This document shows, in pieces, positions 7,860 to 16,730 of a DNA stretch of 64,000 bases. This DNA is from Bacteroidia bacterium. GTDB lineage: Bacteria; Bacteroidota; Bacteroidia; 2-12-FULL-35-15. Every line of letters starts with the position of its first letter. The stretch's first letter is position 1. The position numbers and the translations under genes are program-made. The DNA is taken from NCBI GenBank assembly GCA_030654175.1, contig JAURXZ010000019.1:124001-188000 (forward strand), in the 5' to 3' direction. Under the pieces are notes generated by a model, which made no database searches, was not told the DNA's origin, and saw nothing but the letters and a program-made list of their open reading frames with translations.

Positions 7860-8183
7860 ATGGAAAACATTACTAATCCCAATTTATTAAAATGGGAATT
7901 CACGAAAATAAAAGGTTTCTTGTCAAAAGAACTTATCGAACTTCAAAACGGAGGATTGAAACTTGTTAAGGTTGAGCCAGGTTCCGCTTACCCATTTCAT
8001 AATCACCCGGATAAAACAGAGTTTATTTATGTTTTGGATGGGATACCTGAAATAACTATTGGTGATAATCATTATATTGGTAAGAATGGAGACTTTTTTA
8101 TTTTGCCAAAATCAATCAAGCATAGTATAAACAATAGTAGTAATAATGATTGTATTCTCTTAATAGGTTCAATCAAAAGCTAA
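7860..8183 (+). CDS. Small cupin-domain protein
   Basis: 107 residues forming one cupin barrel. Motif 1 is PFHNHPDKTEFIYVLDG with two histidines and a glutamate as metal ligands at about residues 43-55; motif 2 (FFILPKSIKHSI) supplies the third histidine at about residue 92. Single-domain cupins range from isomerases to sensors, so no reaction can be assigned. The gene sits alone on the plus strand, converging on the nos cluster. Confidence 0.85.
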   Translation: MENITNPNLLKWEFTKIKGFLSKELIELQNGGLKLVKVEPGSAYPFHNHPDKTEFIYVLDGIPEITIGDNHYIGKNGDFFILPKSIKHSINNSSNNDCILLIGSIKS

Positions 8184-8208
8184 ACTATTAATGAATTTCG
8201 ATAAAAAG

Positions 8209-8242
8209 AAACTTCATTTATAAGTATTATAAATATAAGTTT
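8209..8242. terminator. AT-rich hairpin between converging cupin and nosY genes
   Basis: AAACTT..ATTTATAA and TTATAAAT..AAGTTT pair with a small internal loop. It lies between two converging stops and probably acts as a weak bidirectional terminator. Confidence 0.5.
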
Positions 8243-8323
8243 GAACTAATTTGTAGATGGGGAAATATTTGAAGTTATCTTTTTTCTCTCCTAAATTAAT
8301 TCAAAATCGTAAAAAAATATTTT

Positions 8324-9091
8324 TTAAAGATCTTTTTTGCGAAATATTCTTAAAGAAAAATATAGGGGGATAGCGATCCATAAACCAAGCGCAAGGAGGG
8401 CTGATATAAATCCGGTGGTGGTTCCAAAGAAGTCTTTAAATATAGCACCGGTATATCCCATAAGGGCGGAGACATCTAATCTTAATAATATGATTATTCT
8501 GCTGAGATCAATTGGGTTTAAAGCACTTAGCGCCATCATTGGTTTTTCAAGTGGATAATCTGCAAATTGAAATAGAAGAAAAAGTACCAGTCCATCGAAA
8601 ATTATTGCAAAATACAACCAAAGGAAAATAGCCATTCCCATACCTTTGGCTTTATCTCTTGTTAATACAGAAGCTAATAAAGCAATAGCAACAAATATAA
8701 CAGACAACATACAACCTATAAGAATCATAATTATACCCGTTGGAGATGGTTCGAAGTAGAGTATCGGCAAACCTGAGCCAATTAAAAATGAAACAACCAG
8801 TGAAGTAGATAAACCTGAAAACAGGCTTAACCATATACTTTTCCTTTTTAAAGGCTGACTTACCAGTAATTCAATAAATTCCGAACTGTTATAAATATAG
8901 ATAGTAGAAAAAATAATGGATACTAATGGGACAATAAACAATTCCAGGTTTAACAAACTTAATAATCCTTTAGCAGTATTATCCTCAAGACTGAATACGC
9001 TAAAGGAAATTAAAAATAACAATATTGTGTATCCGATTATTATCTTGCTACGCAATATATCCAGGATAACATATTTTACAACTTTTCTCAT
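8324..9091 (-). CDS. nosY: NosY-type ABC transporter permease
   Basis: 255 residues with about six hydrophobic helices and a short basic N-terminus (MRKVVKYVILDILRSK). It forms the membrane part of the NosDFY complex that supports assembly of the Cu-S site of N2O reductase in the periplasm. The start codon overlaps the nosF stop by 4 bp (ATGA), so the proteins are translationally coupled. It is the last gene of the nos transcript. The specific assignment rests on position after nosD and nosF; the family by itself is the generic ABC-2 type. Confidence 0.9.
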   Translation of the reverse strand: MRKVVKYVILDILRSKIIIGYTILLFLISFSVFSLEDNTAKGLLSLLNLELFIVPLVSIIFSTIYIYNSSEFIELLVSQPLKRKSIWLSLFSGLSTSLVVSFLIGSGLPILYFEPSPTGIIMILIGCMLSVIFVAIALLASVLTRDKAKGMGMAIFLWLYFAIIFDGLVLFLLFQFADYPLEKPMMALSALNPIDLSRIIILLRLDVSALMGYTGAIFKDFFGTTTGFISALLALGLWIAIPLYFSLRIFRKKDL

Positions 9092-9801
9092 AATTGATTT
9101 TGAAGCATTATTTTAGCAATGGCTTTTGACAGCTTTTCTTCACCCGTTTCTTTTTTTAGCAAATTAATTTCCTTTTGGAATTTTAATTTTCCATCCTGCA
9201 TATATACAATTTGAGTGATCAGATCGTCCAATTCACTTAATACGTGGGAAGTGATAATTATTAATTTGCCCTTTGTTTTTTCTTTTACTATTTTTTCTTT
9301 TAGTATTTCGGAAGATACCGGATCCAGCCCTGCTGTTGGTTCGTCAAGTATAAGTACATCGGCATTAAATAAAAAAGCTAAGGAAGCGCTTACTTTCTGT
9401 CTTGTTCCCCCGGATAATGTTCTCATCCGTTTATTCATAATATCGTGCAGCGCAAATTTTTCAACTAACTCTTCATCAAGCACATTTTTTTCGGATTTGC
9501 GAATATCCTTCATCATATTAATAACTTGTCCTATGGTCATGTTATCCGGGTAACGGCCTATTTGTGGCATATAACCAATTTGAGAACGATATTTCCAGTT
9601 TTTTGAGATACTGATTTTGTTAAATAAAATGGACCCTTCGTCAGGCACAACCATACCCAGGATACTTTTGATCAGTGTTGTTTTTCCGCTACCATTAGGG
9701 CCAATCAGAGCAATGCATTCTCCACTGTTAAACTGAAGATTAAGCTGGTCAAGGGCTTTAAGTTTACCGAAATGTTTTGAGATGTTATTTATTGTGATCA
9801 T
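9088..9801 (-). CDS. nosF: NosF-type ABC transporter ATPase
   Basis: 237 residues. Walker A GPNGSGKT at about residues 34-41, signature LSGGTRQKV at about 130, Walker B DVLILDEPTAGLD at about 150-162. It powers the NosDFY machine in the cytoplasm. Preceded by nosD and overlapping nosY by 4 bp; the gap to nosD is about 105 bp and contains no strong hairpin. Confidence 0.93.
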   Translation of the reverse strand: MITINNISKHFGKLKALDQLNLQFNSGECIALIGPNGSGKTTLIKSILGMVVPDEGSILFNKISISKNWKYRSQIGYMPQIGRYPDNMTIGQVINMMKDIRKSEKNVLDEELVEKFALHDIMNKRMRTLSGGTRQKVSASLAFLFNADVLILDEPTAGLDPVSSEILKEKIVKEKTKGKLIIITSHVLSELDDLITQIVYMQDGKLKFQKEINLLKKETGEEKLSKAIAKIMLQNQL

Positions 9802-9906
9802 TGGTTCTATAATGTTTCTTGTGGTAAATTATATTTTGCCACATAGACTCATAGTTATTACTATATTAATTTATAACGCTCCGAAGCATTTTTTTTAATT
9901 AGAGAA

Positions 9907-11160
9907 TCACAAATCAATTGCCCTCATTAAAGGGAAATCATCTTTAAGATTTTCAGGGGTTAAAGATGGTATTATTTTTTCAGTTTTATCTAATAAAGAA
10001 ACCATAATACTTCTGAAAAGAATCATGGCTTGAGGATTTTGCTCTATGATCATTGAAAACATACTGATAGGGCGGTAAGCTATATCTCCGATTTTATTCC
10101 TGTTAATATCATATCCTTCATATTTGTCCCAATAGTTGTAATTAAAAGAATTTAATACCAGGAAACCGTTGGTTCCAATATCAAAAGTGTTTCCAAAAAA
10201 ATTATTAAAATTAAGACTTACATTCATGCAACTTGCCTGAATTTTGATTGCCCAGCCGTTTCGTAAAAAAGTGTTTTTTTGCACAGGGGTATTGTTCACT
10301 CCTTCCATGTAGATACCACTTGTGTTTTCAAGAAATTTATTTCCATTAATATAGCTGTCAGATATTTCTTTTAACAATAGCCCGTAAGCTGCGTCTCCCC
10401 AATTATTGGAAAAAACATTATTGAACATTTTAACGCGATGTGTGAACATAACAGATACTCCGGCACCATTTTCGCTGAATACATTGCTTATATAAGCATC
10501 ATCATTCGAAAACATAAAATGCAGTCCATAGCGGATGTTTTTTTTTGATATATTTCTCCATATCACTGAATGGGTTACAAACTCAAAATAAATACCATCT
10601 CTATGACCTGTTATCCTGTTTCCAATGATCTGTAAATTTTCGCATTTCCAGCAATGGATACCATTCCCGATTTGTTGCTCTTCTTCACCATAGGATATTA
10701 TTTGGTTATTTTTAATAATGCAGTTTTTCCCGGACTGGAGGTATATTCCAAAAAATGTATCGTCTATAATGTTATCAGATATGGTTACGTATTCTGATTC
10801 ATAAACTTTTATCGCGGCAACATCATCAAGTGTTCCATAGCCGCTGTGTTGCAATTTGAATCCCATGATTTGAACATGGTTTGCTTTGATGGATATGATC
10901 TCATATTTTTTTTCACCATCAAGTACTGGCCGGTTTTGACCAATGATTGTTAATGGTTTATCAATAATAATATTTTTTTCAAAATAGATTCCGGACGAAA
11001 CAAGGATTGTGTCGGAAGCATTGGCGATATCAATTGCTTTTTGAATTGTATTTGAAGCAGATCCTTTTGCAACATGAATAGTGGTTGCATTAAGTAGCTG
11101 CGAAAATAATACAAGAGCATATACCCCAATGAATTTAAAGAGGTTGGATGTTAAAAACAT
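9907..11160 (-). CDS. nosD: NosD periplasmic copper-assembly protein
   Basis: The preferred start is the ATG complementary to 11158-11160 (MFLTSNLFKF), which overlaps the nosL stop in a TAATG junction; the upstream in-frame start at 11187 would lie inside nosL. The product is about 417 residues, with a Sec signal peptide (FIGVYALVLFSQLLNA) and then a right-handed parallel beta-helix built of CASH-type repeats (many short strands with NN, NG and SG turns between about residues 60 and 330). NosD interacts with NosFY and with NosZ and NosL during copper-site assembly in the periplasm. Confidence 0.93.
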   Translation of the reverse strand: MFLTSNLFKFIGVYALVLFSQLLNATTIHVAKGSASNTIQKAIDIANASDTILVSSGIYFEKNIIIDKPLTIIGQNRPVLDGEKKYEIISIKANHVQIMGFKLQHSGYGTLDDVAAIKVYESEYVTISDNIIDDTFFGIYLQSGKNCIIKNNQIISYGEEEQQIGNGIHCWKCENLQIIGNRITGHRDGIYFEFVTHSVIWRNISKKNIRYGLHFMFSNDDAYISNVFSENGAGVSVMFTHRVKMFNNVFSNNWGDAAYGLLLKEISDSYINGNKFLENTSGIYMEGVNNTPVQKNTFLRNGWAIKIQASCMNVSLNFNNFFGNTFDIGTNGFLVLNSFNYNYWDKYEGYDINRNKIGDIAYRPISMFSMIIEQNPQAMILFRSIMVSLLDKTEKIIPSLTPENLKDDFPLMRAIDL

Positions 11161-12188
11161 TATTTTACAGGCATAAGTTGAGTCCATGTAACTTCCTCTC
11201 CACCCAATTGTGTGGCGTAAAATTTCAAACTATCCCGGGATGAAAAGGCTGCTATGTCTCCTCCCATAGGTGTTTTAAGTTGATCGCTTTTTAAATAAAA
11301 GCTGTTTTGACTTTTAATTAGTCCATGGCCATTACAAAAATCTGTAAAATAAATATCTTTGATTTTATCCATCTCAATACCACCCTCCGATATTTCGGAA
11401 AAAAGACATTTCGAATCATCATATTTAAATGCTTTACCTTTTTTTGTCAGGATTTCGGCACCGTATTTATTGTCACTGATGGTCATTTTACAAAAGTTGC
11501 AGTTGTCTTTCCCAATCTTGATTGGCTCAGGCTCAATTGAACATCCTGAAATTGAAAAAATAATTAGAGTGAACGGTAAAATCGATTTTAGCTTGTTCAA
11601 TATTCCTTCTTTACTTTTTATCCGATGATCAATAATAATACATGCGAGTAGGAGTACCCCGGCAACAATAAAAAGCCAACCTCCAATATCAGGTATTGAA
11701 TATGCTCCGAAATTAAGTAGTTGCTTATATCCGATCAACGGTGGTTGATAAGCCATTCCAGGCACAATAATAGCAGCATTCGGATCCAGGTTATGTCCGT
11801 AATTATATTCCCATTTCCAGAAATCGATCATTGCAATTGTCCCAAACAGCAGGAACGAGATAAATAATGCATACATTAATTTTCTCTTACCTATTACCGC
11901 AACAAGGATAAAGAATAATGCAAAAATGGAGATCAGGTACGGAAGGATTTTAAACTCAATGAAATCTTCATTGTGTAAGGTTTTCATACCAATGTAATGG
12001 TTCAACCCATTTATTATCTCTACATCACCACCTAAACCATTTGCATTTATTAATATCATTAGTCCTTCAGGATATTGTGGCGCGGCAAGCTCAATTCTCC
12101 ATATGGGATTAAATAAAACAAAGACTAACATGATCCCACACAAAAATAGAATTATTCTTAATTTGATGTTTAATTGTATGTTTTTCAT
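11160..12188 (-). CDS. nosL: Fusion of a four-helix membrane domain with NosL copper chaperone
   Basis: 342 residues. The first about 185 residues contain four predicted membrane helices (LRIILFLCGIMLVFVLF, LPYLISIFALFFILVAVIG, LMYALFISFLLFGTIAMI, WLFIVAGVLLLACIII). The C-terminal part opens with a lipoprotein-like hydrophobic stretch ending in ISGC and continues as a NosL domain with the metal-binding pair in CNFCKM and the conserved DDSKCLF and FTDFCNG motifs. NosL normally is a free outer-facing lipoprotein that delivers Cu(I) to NosZ. Here it is tethered through a polytopic domain. It is separated from nosZ by two hairpins and is coupled to nosD by a TAATG overlap. Confidence 0.88.
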   Translation of the reverse strand: MKNIQLNIKLRIILFLCGIMLVFVLFNPIWRIELAAPQYPEGLMILINANGLGGDVEIINGLNHYIGMKTLHNEDFIEFKILPYLISIFALFFILVAVIGKRKLMYALFISFLLFGTIAMIDFWKWEYNYGHNLDPNAAIIVPGMAYQPPLIGYKQLLNFGAYSIPDIGGWLFIVAGVLLLACIIIDHRIKSKEGILNKLKSILPFTLIIFSISGCSIEPEPIKIGKDNCNFCKMTISDNKYGAEILTKKGKAFKYDDSKCLFSEISEGGIEMDKIKDIYFTDFCNGHGLIKSQNSFYLKSDQLKTPMGGDIAAFSSRDSLKFYATQLGGEEVTWTQLMPVK

Positions 12189-12200
12189 AATTAAAAGTGT

Positions 12201-12238
12201 AAAAAAAAGCGCGAGTTCAATTGGATCGGACTCACGCT
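12201..12238 (-). terminator. Intrinsic terminator between nosZ and nosL
   Basis: On the minus strand AGCGTGAGT and ACTCGCGCT form a stem of nine pairs with one G-T wobble, followed directly by eight T residues (the A run at 12201-12208 on the plus strand). It lies 13 bp before the nosL start, inside the nos cluster, and is oriented to stop transcripts coming from nosZ. Confidence 0.8.
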
Positions 12239-12254
12239 GATTAAATCTTTATAT

Positions 12255-12286
12255 AATCCTGACAGGTTTTTTAACCTGTCAGGATT
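12255..12286. repeat. Perfect 14-bp inverted repeat after nosZ
   Basis: AATCCTGACAGGTT, a TTTT loop, and AACCTGTCAGGATT. It is the strongest hairpin in the nosZ-nosL gap and starts 16 bp after the nosZ stop. A short relative, AAACCTGACAGGTTT, occurs at 50767-50781, so the CCTGACAGG core looks like a dispersed hairpin repeat. It may protect the 3' end of nosZ mRNA. Confidence 0.8.
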
Positions 12287-12301
12287 GATTTTGCAATAAA
12301 A

Positions 12302-14293
12302 TTATTTAGTTGCAGCAGAGGCTTCAGGCAAGTTTGTTCCGGTGCTGAATAACAAAGGAACATTGCTTCCTGCAGGTGATACACGAAGGTAACCTGTCAT
12401 CTCCTGATGCAAAGCACTACAGAAGTCGGTGCAATAGAATGGAAATATTCCAACTTTTTTCGGATTCCATTTCAATGTACAGGTTTCTCCCGGCATTATT
12501 AACAATTCCGCATTATCTGCACCTTTGATAGCAAAGCCATGAGGAACATCCCAATCTTGTTCAAGGTTAGTAACATGGAAATACACATCATCACCCACTT
12601 TTATACCTTCAATATTATCAGGTGTAAGGTGAGAACGAATAGCAGTCATATAAACATGAACTTTATTTCCTTCTCTAACAATTTTGGTTTCTTTTTCTCC
12701 CATTGAAACATATGGATGTTTATTCTCACTTATTTTAAATATTTTCACTGATTTATCTTTTATAAGATCAGCTTTTACTATTTGTGCATAGTGTGGTTCA
12801 CCAATAGTAGGGAAATCCAGGATCATTTTCATTTTGTCTCCACTGATATCAAAAAGTTGAGCGCTTTGAGTTAATTCAGGACCTGTAGGTAAATAACGAT
12901 CCTTTGTGATCTTGTTATAAGCGATCAAATATTTTCCATAAGGAGTTTTTGTGTCACCACCGGCAGCACATAAATGTCCAATAGAATAGTATGTTGGAAC
13001 TCTGTCAAGTACTTTCAGATCACTAAGGCTCCATTTAACAACTTCTGAAGAAACAAACATAGAAGTATAGGCATTTCCTTTATCATCAAATTCGGTATGA
13101 AGAGGGCCTAAACCTGGTTTTTTAACTTCTCCGTGTAATGCTGATTCATATTTAATGATTGGAATACCTTCATAGTCACCTGCATAATCTTTCGCTGCAA
13201 TTGATTTAATAATTTTGTCGAAGCTGAATACAGGAATTAATGCTGCTAATTTTCCACTTGCAACAATATATTCTCCTGTAGGACTTACATCACAACCGTG
13301 TGGTGATTTAGGACAAGGGATAAAATAACAGATGTCTTTAAATTCTTTTGTATCAAGAACAGTAACTTCTGTTTTAATTTCCGATGTTGCAGAATGAGTG
13401 ATGTCGCTATAAGTATTATGTGCGTATCTAACAGTTTGTTTTCTGCCTTTACCTGCTTTGATATACTCTTCTGCTTTTTTCCAGTCAACAGCCATGATAA
13501 AATCTTTATCTCTTTGTGATGCATTTACCTCAAGCAACGTATTTGCTTGTTCAGTATTATACATAGAAAAGAAAAACCATCCATGGGATACACCTTTACC
13601 GGCACGGCTAAGGTCAAAGTTTACTCCCGGACATAGCAATTGAAAAGCAATGTCCATTTTACCATCCTCTTTAGCTACACTAATGAACGATAAAGTTCCT
13701 TTGAAGTTCTTTTTATAAGTATTGATAGGCACATCACCATTAGCATCGTCAGTAGGTACGCTAAATCGGGTTCCGGCAACCACATACTCTGTATTTTCAG
13801 TGATGAAAGGGGAAGAGTGATTACCACCACTGTTTGGTAATTCAATAATTTCAGAGGTTCTGAATGTTGATAGATCAATTCTCGCAACACGTGGGGTGTT
13901 GTTAGCATTACCAAATGCCCAACGGCCATCGTATTCTCCGGCTGTTTTAGAAACTTGTACGTGATGCAAGTCATCCCAAGGCACAAAACCGTGAGAGGTG
14001 TTTAACATTGGTTTTGTTTCTTCTGAAAAACCATAACCTTTTTCAGGATCAACTGAAAAAACAGGCATTACACGAAGTAAACGACCTGAAGGGATACCAT
14101 AAACGGACATTTGTCCGCTAAAGCCTCCACTTACGAAGTTATAAAATTCATCATACTTTCCGGGAGCAACATATACTTTAGAAGCTGCATCACCACTTAC
14201 CGCATTACTTATATTTTTAGGTTTACAGGAAACCATCCCTCCAACCGAGAGAATTAAAAGTAGTGAAGCGCTGTTAATTAATTGCGTTTTCAT
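12302..14293 (-). CDS. nosZ: Nitrous oxide reductase, clade II type
   Basis: 663 residues; reduces N2O to N2 in the periplasm. The N-terminus is a Sec/lipoprotein signal (LLLILSVGGMVSC, cysteine at about residue 23) with no twin arginine, which marks clade II NosZ. A seven-bladed propeller carries the histidine ligands of the Cu-S site (DDLHHVQVSK, HSSPFIT, SHGWFFF, PHGCDVSPTG, GPLHTEFD, GEPHYAQ regions). The C-terminal cupredoxin domain has the CuA ligands in CTDFCSALHQEM. All key motifs look intact. It follows a c-type cytochrome gene by about 60 bp and shares its promoter; two hairpins after the stop separate it from nosL. Confidence 0.97.
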   Translation of the reverse strand: MKTQLINSASLLLILSVGGMVSCKPKNISNAVSGDAASKVYVAPGKYDEFYNFVSGGFSGQMSVYGIPSGRLLRVMPVFSVDPEKGYGFSEETKPMLNTSHGFVPWDDLHHVQVSKTAGEYDGRWAFGNANNTPRVARIDLSTFRTSEIIELPNSGGNHSSPFITENTEYVVAGTRFSVPTDDANGDVPINTYKKNFKGTLSFISVAKEDGKMDIAFQLLCPGVNFDLSRAGKGVSHGWFFFSMYNTEQANTLLEVNASQRDKDFIMAVDWKKAEEYIKAGKGRKQTVRYAHNTYSDITHSATSEIKTEVTVLDTKEFKDICYFIPCPKSPHGCDVSPTGEYIVASGKLAALIPVFSFDKIIKSIAAKDYAGDYEGIPIIKYESALHGEVKKPGLGPLHTEFDDKGNAYTSMFVSSEVVKWSLSDLKVLDRVPTYYSIGHLCAAGGDTKTPYGKYLIAYNKITKDRYLPTGPELTQSAQLFDISGDKMKMILDFPTIGEPHYAQIVKADLIKDKSVKIFKISENKHPYVSMGEKETKIVREGNKVHVYMTAIRSHLTPDNIEGIKVGDDVYFHVTNLEQDWDVPHGFAIKGADNAELLIMPGETCTLKWNPKKVGIFPFYCTDFCSALHQEMTGYLRVSPAGSNVPLLFSTGTNLPEASAATK

Positions 14294-14352
14294 AAAAATT
14301 GTTTATTTATTTGTTAATTATTAATTGCTATTATTTATATGATAAGGACTAT

Positions 14353-14841
14353 TTATGGTTTAACTCCATCATTTTTGCGCATGAATTCCAATAGGTTTCT
14401 TGCTTCCTCATCGTTCAAACTTTGGTTTGGCATACGTACAAGGCATATTTCCAACATCGCTTGTGCCTCAGGATCTTTATCGATCATTACATCAGGGTTA
14501 GTGATAAAATTCATGATCCAATCCGGATGTCTGCGTGTTGTTACACCTGCCCAGCCAGGACCAACTAGTTTTTCATCAGTAAGTTTGTGACATGAAGAGC
14601 ATTTTACATCAAATGCTTTTAAACCAGCTTCTGCCATCTGAACATTCAGTTTTTCATCAAGCTCAACATCTTCAAATTTGCCTTCTCCTCGTTTTGGATC
14701 ATAACTTGGGTTTTCACTTGGCGTAGTTGTTTCAGTTTTTGTAGCTTCAGTTCCTTCTGCTACCTTGTTGGATTTGTCATCTCCACACGAAGACACAATT
14801 CCTAATAATCCTAAGATTGATAGTACGACTATTTTTTTCAT
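14353..14841 (-). CDS. c-type cytochrome lipoprotein, probable electron donor to NosZ
   Basis: The start at 14841 gives MKKIVVLSILGLLGIVSSC, a lipoprotein signal; the longer frame from 14892 overlaps the promoter and is rejected. About 162 residues. After a Thr/Glu-rich linker comes a monohaem cytochrome c domain with CSSCH at about residues 85-89 and an axial methionine candidate (IDKDPEAQAM or VRMPNQSL). Monohaem cytochromes placed directly before nosZ are characteristic of clade II clusters and are thought to pass electrons to the CuA site. First gene of the nos transcript, behind an ATGA-N6-TCAT promoter. Confidence 0.92.
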   Translation of the reverse strand: MKKIVVLSILGLLGIVSSCGDDKSNKVAEGTEATKTETTTPSENPSYDPKRGEGKFEDVELDEKLNVQMAEAGLKAFDVKCSSCHKLTDEKLVGPGWAGVTTRRHPDWIMNFITNPDVMIDKDPEAQAMLEICLVRMPNQSLNDEEARNLLEFMRKNDGVKP

Positions 14842-14874
14842 GATGTTTTTAGTTTTAAGTTTAACTTCTATCGG

Positions 14875-14918
14875 CAAAATAACGAAATTCAAGAATAGCT
14901 ATTCATGATAAATGTCAT
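14875..14918 (-). promoter_or_regulatory. ATGA-N6-TCAT box plus -7 element of the cytochrome c-nosZ operon
   Basis: ATGATAAATGTCAT at 14905-14918. On the minus strand TTATTTTG (7 of 8 bases of TAnnTTTG) occupies 14882-14875, 36.5 bp from the box centre, giving a predicted start near 14870 and a leader of about 30 nt. Confidence 0.8.
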
Positions 14919-14990
14919 AAAATTGATATTAATTTGAATTTAGCTTATTTATAGATCGGGCAAAGATGGATATTAATGAATTTGAGGCAG

Positions 14991-15022
14991 TTACATAATT
15001 CTTTTATAATATTACATAATTC
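14991..15022. repeat. Two direct repeats of TTACATAATTC, 21 bp apart
   Basis: TTACATAATTC occurs at 14991-15001 and again at 15012-15022, on the same face of the helix (two turns). It lies between the divergent nosZ operon and the haem-copper-like gene at 15280 and could be a response-regulator operator. Confidence 0.5.
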
Positions 15023-15259
15023 ACACCTTTTCTTTTTTTTCTTAAACCTTAGCTGGCATAGTCACTAAAACAATGTGCCAGAATGTGTTATCTTTAAAAT
15101 ACATCTGTTTTATTTTTAGTAAAAACAATTTTTAACTCTTCTGGAAATTAGAATGATTTTAAAATAAATACTTTTTGTTTACTTTTTTAGTCCTGAAAAA
15201 TTTACAAAAAATAAATTTAAAATAATAGGACATAGATCAGTTCTGTTTTTTATAATACT

Positions 15260-15267
15260 TAACTTTG
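15260..15267 (+). promoter_or_regulatory. -7 element TAACTTTG of the gene at 15280
   Basis: Perfect TAnnTTTG match 13 bp before the ATG, so the transcript would have a very short leader. Only a poor relative of the denitrification box (AGGACATAGATCAG at 15227-15240) lies upstream, at slightly wrong spacing. Confidence 0.6.
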
Positions 15268-15279
15268 CAAAAAAAAATT

Positions 15280-16506
15280 ATGGAGTCTACGGTTGGAAAG
15301 TGGTTAAGAATTACATTGGTTAATTTAGGTGTTGTTGCACTATTAGGTGTTACTTTGAGATATAAAATTGCCTTCTCTCTTCCTTTTATAGATCAACGAA
15401 ATTTGCATCATGGGCATTCACATTTTGCATTTGCAGGATGGATAAGTCAGGCTATAATGATTTTGTTTGTTTACTACTTATATAAAAATAAGCAAGAGGG
15501 TTTGGTTAAAAGATATAAATGGATATTATTTGCAAATCTTGTTGTTTCATATGGTATGCTTATTTCTTTTTCACTTCAGGGATATGCGTTTATTTCGATT
15601 TTATTTTCTACACTCTCTGTTTTTGTTTCCTATATTTTCGCAATACTTTTTTGGAAGGATTTAAATAAATTAAATTTAGATCGAAACTCACATTTGTGGT
15701 TTAAGGCATCTTTGCTTTTTAATGTCATATCTTCATTAGGTCCATTCTTTTTGGCTTTCATGAAGGCTAATCACATTATTGATCAAAAAAAATATTTAGT
15801 GGCTGAATATTTTTATCTGCATTTCCAATACAATGGGTGGTTTCTATTTGCGTGTATCGGCCTGTTTGTTTATAAACTGACTGAACTAATTGGTGAAGAA
15901 AAAAGTCTTAAAAACATTTTTTGGATTTTTGCCATAAGTTTTGTCCCTTGCTTTTTTCTATCTGCTCTTTGGCTTCCGATCCACAAAATAATTTATTTAC
16001 TTGTAGTCGTTGCAGCTATGCTGCAAATGGTTGGCTGGGTATGGCTTATCAGAATAGTACGCAAAAACATTTCAATACTTAAAAGCGAAATTAGTAAACC
16101 AGCTAAATGGTTGATGTCGTTGGCGGCAATATCAATGTCAATTAAATTAATTTTACAATTAGGTTCTACTTATCCCGCGCTCAGTCAGCTGGCTTTCGGT
16201 TTTCGCCCCATAATTATTGGGTACCTTCATTTAGTTTTTCTGGCATTGATCAGCGTTTTTATTTTGGGTTATATCATAGCAGAGAAGCTTATCGTAATTA
16301 ACCAGACTATAACTGTTGGAATAGTTATTTTTGTTTCCGGTATATTCATCAATGAAATACTTTTAATGTTTCAGGGCGTTTACGCCCTTGCAACAGAAAG
16401 ACTTCCTTATATAAATGAATTATTGTTGTTTGCCGCAATAATAATGTTTACAGGTATTTTCTTAATTGTTATCAAACAATTCTCATTTCAAAAAACAAAA
16501 TCTTGA
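15280..16506 (+). CDS. Polytopic membrane protein with haem-ligand-like histidines (haem-copper-oxidase-like)
   Basis: The start at ATG 15280 (MESTVGKWLRITLVNLG) is preferred over the TTG 15 bp upstream, which lies in the -7 element. About 408 residues with roughly twelve membrane helices. The second segment carries LHHGHSHFAFAGWISQ, a histidine cluster like the low-spin haem ligand region of NorB/CcoN-type subunits; further helix histidines occur in YFYLHFQYNGW, LPIHKIIYL and YLHLVFLAL. It resembles the gene at 4946 in architecture and is likely a distant haem-copper-oxidase relative. The canonical copper ligand set cannot be recognised, so no oxidase activity is claimed. It stands divergently from the nos operon. 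Confidence 0.55.
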   Translation: MESTVGKWLRITLVNLGVVALLGVTLRYKIAFSLPFIDQRNLHHGHSHFAFAGWISQAIMILFVYYLYKNKQEGLVKRYKWILFANLVVSYGMLISFSLQGYAFISILFSTLSVFVSYIFAILFWKDLNKLNLDRNSHLWFKASLLFNVISSLGPFFLAFMKANHIIDQKKYLVAEYFYLHFQYNGWFLFACIGLFVYKLTELIGEEKSLKNIFWIFAISFVPCFFLSALWLPIHKIIYLLVVVAAMLQMVGWVWLIRIVRKNISILKSEISKPAKWLMSLAAISMSIKLILQLGSTYPALSQLAFGFRPIIIGYLHLVFLALISVFILGYIIAEKLIVINQTITVGIVIFVSGIFINEILLMFQGVYALATERLPYINELLLFAAIIMFTGIFLIVIKQFSFQKTKS

Positions 16507-16730
16507 AATAAGTTATTTTGGACTTAAGGTTGAATCAATAATTGAAATTCAAAAAAAGTTGAAATAGGTGTTGGTTTTTATCTAACAAATGGAAGGCATT
16601 TATTTTTGTGAATTCAATGTTAATTATTGATCATTGAAGCCCTTTCAATAATGAACTCAAAATAAATGATACTCTTCAATCCTTTGTTTTTCGTTACAAT
16701 AAAATCGTGCTATTAGTGCGAATATTTATT

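Noticed and set aside
14842-14892. Longer N-terminus for the cytochrome c before nosZ
   Set aside because: It would lie over the -7 element and leader and lacks signal-peptide features; the start at 14841 gives a proper lipoprotein signal.
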